NCBI GenBank assembly: GCA_033439265.1 | Contig: JAVTVX010000018.1 | Coordinates: 9,532,501 to 9,596,500 of the forward strand | Length of the DNA: 64,000 nt | Direction: 5' to 3' | From: Dillenia suffruticosa | Lineage: Eukaryota > Streptophyta > Magnoliopsida > Dilleniales > Dilleniaceae | Part shown: positions 60,601-64,000 of the stretch, piece after piece | Numbering within the stretch: the stretch's first letter is position 1 | How the letters are laid out: each line of letters opens with the position of its first letter | The notes under the pieces: generated by a model | The model's database searches: none | The model's input: the letters and a program-made list of their open reading frames with translations, nothing else | Told to the model about the DNA's origin: nothing | Translations under genes and position numbers: made by a program

Positions 60601-61430
60601 TAGGTTAATTGAATTTTTTTTTAGGTTTACAAATAAAACAAACATCCGAACGAATTTTCATAAATTAAGAAAAATATGCAAAAAATTTAATAAAGAAATT
60701 CGGAATGAAAAACTTAAATCATACCAATACTCCAATGTGTGCCTCTATTAAGTTATATTTGGATGAAAAAGGAAAAGATGTAGATGAAAATTTCTTTAAA
60801 AGCATGATAGGATATTTATTATATCTAACTGTTTCACGTCCAGATATTTTGTATAGTGTGTGTTTATGTACTAGATTTCAAAATAAGCCTAAAGAATCTT
60901 ATTTAAAAACTACTAAAAGAATTTTAAAATATGTAGCAAGTTATTATAATTTAGGATTTGGTATCCAAAAAATTCAAATTTTGAATTAATTAGATATTCA
61001 GATGCTAACTATGTCGGATGTAAAATTGATCGAAAAAATATCTCAGATACTTGTCAATTTTTAGGAAATGAAATTGTGAGTTGGGTATCCAAAAATCAAA
61101 ATTCAGTTGCTTTATCTACGGCGGAATCAGAATATGTGTCAATAGAAAATTGTTGTATTCAAATTTTATGGTTGAAACAACAATTAAGAGATTATGGACT
61201 ATATTATAAAAATATTTTGATAAGATGTAATAATACAAGTGTCATTTATCTAGTAAAAAATCTCATAAATCATTCTAGATCTAAACACATAGAAATTAGA
61301 CATCATTTTATAAAAGATCTTGTTTAAAATAGAGATATTGTTCTTGAATATGTTGATACAAAAAATCAACAGGTAGATATTTTCACAAAACATCTAGATA
61401 GAGAAAGGTTTTAATTTATTAGAAATAAGA
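60601..61430 (+). pseudogene. SIRE-like RT end and RNase H
   Basis: Open pieces 60705-60989 and 61076-61327 carry HTNTPMCASIKLYLDEKGKD, MIGYLLYLTVSRPDILYSVC, then RYSDANYVGCKIDRKN (read in a shifted frame), VALSTAESEYVSIENCCIQI, and NHSRSKHIEIRHHFIKDLV. Aspartate and glutamate boxes of RNase H are present. The end reads ILEYVDTKNQQVDIFTKHLD-like sequence past a TAA at about 61325. Pol ends near 61413. Confidence 0.87.
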
Positions 61431-61717
61431 TTGGAGTATGTTTTCCTTTATAAAAAGAAGAAAATGAAATAATAAAAGGCTATAGAAGCAAAGATAGAAG
61501 CATAGCAATGGTTCTATACAAATAAAAAAAGGGAAACAAAAATTCAAGAATTTTAAAATTTCACTTTCCCAAATTTAAAGAAACTCCTATCTCCTTTTTC
61601 GCGAAAACCCTAAATTAAAAAATTTCAAAATTCTTCGAGCTAATCTCCAAAATCACAATAGTTCGTGAAAAATCTCAATGCATTGCCAACAAAAAAACCC
61701 CAAATCCCACAGTATCT

Positions 61718-62868
61718 CATGTCGAACTAGATGATAGAAGTTCATCTGCGAGTAAGAATTCTGAACCTAGATTAAATCCTTCATCACCTGAAAGATCTTC
61801 ATCTCCTGAAATTCAAATTCCTCCGATTAAAGAATCATCAAGAATCAAGATTACTTCAGCAAGTAATCGTGCTTTGAAGGTTAATGTTCTTTCTTCCAAA
61901 ATTCTAGGTTTTGAATTTTTTGAAAAAAATGGGTTAGAAATCCATAAATTTCTTGAAAAAATTGGTTCTGTTAGTTTATGTACTGGTTCACAAACATGCT
62001 GGAAGTAGATTATCTTTGACTTTTACAAGAATTTAGATACTGAAAATGCAAAAAGTTTAGTGACAAAAATTCTGAATCATTCAATTATCATTTATAAGGA
62101 TGATATATCCGCTTGCTTAGGACTGAAAAGGACTGCAGATACTTCTTTATCAAATTTGAACAAGAATGAATTATATGGTCTGCTTGGTGGCAAAGATGAA
62201 ACTGGAAATAAGTACATGTATTGCACAAATTTTCCTTTGTTAATTAGAATTATTCACAAGATTGTGGCTATGTGTATTACACCGAGGAATAGAAGTATAA
62301 CTACTATGACTGTTGAAGATACAAAGTTATTGCTGCCATGATTCTGGATAAAGAATTAGATTTAGTTGAAATTTTTATGTCTCATATTAGAAGAAATGTT
62401 ACTATAAGACCTTATGGAAATATCCTATTGAATATTTTGGAATTCAAGAGATTTGATTTTTCTGAATTTCAAGGAGTAACTGAAACAGTTCTTACTCTTG
62501 GTAGCTCTTGCATTAATTATATGGGAATTACAATATCTGATGAAAAATTTAGAAACATAGAGATGGACAATTTTAGCAAGGCAAAGTAGATGAAGAAGGT
62601 AGAATTGAAGCTGCTCTTGAACATAACTTCAATGATTAGAGAGATTCTGAATTACCTAGATCAAGACATGAAATGGGAGAATCTTCTAGGAAGAGAAGGA
62701 AGACAATTGCACATCCTGTGCATCATTCCTTGGACAAACCAGAATAGGTTCATGAACTAGAAGATAGAATCAATGTTGTAGAAGAAAAAGTAAATCAATG
62801 TATGAATCTCCTTCAGACAGTGTAGAAAGACCTGTCTGTGTTGCTTGACAAATTTCCAGATGTCTAGG
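61718..62868 (+). pseudogene. Extra frame between pol and 3' LTR of the SIRE-like element (plant transposon-protein-like)
   Basis: Read through one TAG (about 62008) and two shifts, the stretch gives one protein-like sequence of about 380 residues. It has a serine-rich start (SPERSSSPEIQIPPIKESSR), a middle part (62060-62589) with NFPLLIRIIHKIVAMCITPR, then VEIFMSHIRRNV and RPYGNILLNILEFKRFDF, and an end with KRRK and a coiled-coil-like stretch (HELEDRINVVEEKVNQCMN). The middle resembles the domain annotated in plants as putative plant transposon protein; this is from memory of the family, not from a search. Stops in the end part are all TAG, where glutamine fits. SIRE elements are known for an extra, envelope-like frame here; this one shows no clear signal peptide or membrane segment. 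Confidence 0.6.
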
Positions 62869-63296
62869 TCGATTACAATATGTAGGCTAGCTGATGTTAT
62901 TTCTGAATCTCAGAATTTACTTTTCGTGTATCCTTAATTTTTTTTTAAATCTGCATTTTCCTTCCTCAAAAATGCCTTATTTCGTTCATATTGTTGTTTG
63001 TTTTATATGAAACAAAAAGGAAGAGATATATAAAATTTAAAAATGTACAAATATTATGCAAGTATTAAGGGGGAGACGACTACTGAATCATGATGGGTTT
63101 TATATTTTGTTTATGTTCATATATTCATGAATTAAGGGGAGATGGGGAGAATGTAATGTAATGTAATTGCAAATCATATTGTGCTGAGTGTAATGATCAC
63201 ATACTGTGTTGTTATGTACATCCTTGTTGAGTATGTTGAGCATATTTTTTTTTTGCATTTTATTGAAGGCTTTGTTGTCACAAAAAAGGGAGAGAT
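62869..63296 (+). other. SIRE-like 3' untranslated region and polypurine tract
   Basis: No conserved frame. AAAAAAGGGAGAGA just before the LTR (about 63282-63295) is a good polypurine tract. A similar purine-rich AAGGGGGAGACGA stretch near 63067 may be a second one. Confidence 0.8.
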
Positions 63297-64000
63297 TGTT
63301 AAGAAAATTATTGTCAAACCCAAATATATTTTGATGATAACAAAACTTTATATATGTTTTAACAATTTACTAAGTGTGCAGACATTTAGAATATAAATCT
63401 GTACAATTTGTTAGAGAACACTGTCACAGAAGTAGGATAGAAGTAAATCTAGATAGAAGCAGTATATTTGGATAGAAACAGTAGAGTTTCAGACAAATTT
63501 TGAACTATTAATGTTTTTGCTGTGTTTTTGTTCTGCTTTCAAGTTCTATCTCAGTATGTTAAGTGCAGATTGGGAGCTGTACTTAACCATGAAGCCTATT
63601 TTAATGGATGATTCAAATTCAAGTTCAGATTAAACTTTTACTAGAGGTAAAATCAAATTCAGAATTTAAATTTAAGCAGTCTCTGAAATTTTGGCAGGTT
63701 TTCAGGAGCTTTATAATCTTATATACCTTCTCTAACTTCCAAGATTTTTGAGATTTGATTTCTCCTTACCACAAGAGTATTGTTGGATTTGAAATTCTGA
63801 AAGCTACTGCAGTAAAAGGAGGTTTTTAATCTAAACAGAAGGCTAATTTTTAGGATCTGAAAAATCTGTCAAGTGTTGGTTCTAAAGGCATTTTGTGAGG
63901 GTTATATCATTTTGAAACAAGCATAATTTTGACAGAACACAAATTGAACCTTAAAGAGCAATTTTCAGACTTTATTAAGAGACTTTTACAGACTTCATTC
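63297..64000 (+). repeat. 3' LTR of the SIRE-like element, first 704 bases
   Basis: Starts TGTTAAGAAAATTATTG and is collinear with 55339 onwards. It runs off the window. Confidence 0.93.

Larger units (their letters stand above)
55339..64000 (+). mobile_element. SIRE-like Ty1/copia retrotransposon, right end cut by the window
   Basis: The 5' LTR at 55339-56570 and the start of the 3' LTR at 63297 flank gag, protease, integrase, RT, RNase H and a further frame. The order integrase before RT is copia. The final RNase H motifs (NEIVSWVSKNQNSVALSTAE, NHSRSKHIEIRHHF), a long gag with two knuckles and an extra frame after pol suggest the SIRE/Maximus lineage. LTRs differ visibly (about one in ten positions in the first 200 bases, by eye). 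All reading frames have some stops. Confidence 0.92.

Noticed and set aside
1-64000. A host protein-coding gene
   Set aside because: Every long or conserved frame was matched to a transposable element or to repeat composition. Short exons of a host gene cannot be excluded without transcript data, but nothing in the sequence supports one.

Overview
The window is flowering-plant nuclear DNA from a repeat-dense, gene-poor region. It is AT-rich and made almost wholly of transposable elements in several states of decay. I see no intact host gene, rRNA, tRNA or organellar gene. The plant origin follows from the element types: chromodomain Ty3/gypsy (Tekay/Del-like), Athila-type gypsy with a tRNA-Asp primer site, SIRE-like and other Ty1/copia elements with initiator-tRNA primer sites, CACTA transposons with GCGAC subterminal repeats, and a tRNA-derived SINE. 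The species cannot be told from this sequence. All element classes and names (Gypsy-A, Copia-B, R1 and so on) are my own calls from motifs and order.

Layout. 1-10016 is Gypsy-A on the minus strand: a 3.4-kb 5' LTR at 6612-10016, gag, pol with a chromodomain-like tail, and part of the 3' LTR running off the left edge. It sits in the end of a CACTA element whose terminus is at 11007. 11008-15240 is a degenerate retroelement-derived repeat (R1, minus strand) with an internal duplication. 15938-20336 is a decayed CACTA element on the plus strand, with GCGAC arrays and then a transposase-associated domain. 20786-26890 is Gypsy-B, a relative of Gypsy-A on the minus strand with two internal deletions and no 3' LTR. 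26895-30710 holds a GC-rich degenerate array, a third R1 copy in the opposite orientation, and a probable solo LTR splitting that copy. 30711-32530 is repeat-like sequence without recognisable genes.

32531-39322 is Copia-A, complete with both LTRs and a TCTTG target duplication, but coding-dead. 39323-43198 holds AT-rich sequence, CACTA remnants and a tRNA-derived SINE with its own target duplication. 43199-55338 is Copia-B, of the same family as Copia-A but on the minus strand. It is split by an Athila-type element lacking RT, RNase H and integrase (46046-52156, GTAAA duplication). Its right LTR is broken at 55338 by a SIRE-like copia (55339 to the right edge), which carries gag with two zinc knuckles, pol and a further open frame between pol and the 3' LTR.

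The history reads as layers: old CACTA and R1 sequence, then copia and gypsy insertions, then Athila and SIRE insertions inside Copia-B. Almost every frame has stops or frameshifts, so no element here looks autonomous. The points most worth following are the extra SIRE frame, the SINE, the gutted Athila element, and a protease change shared by Copia-A and Copia-B.
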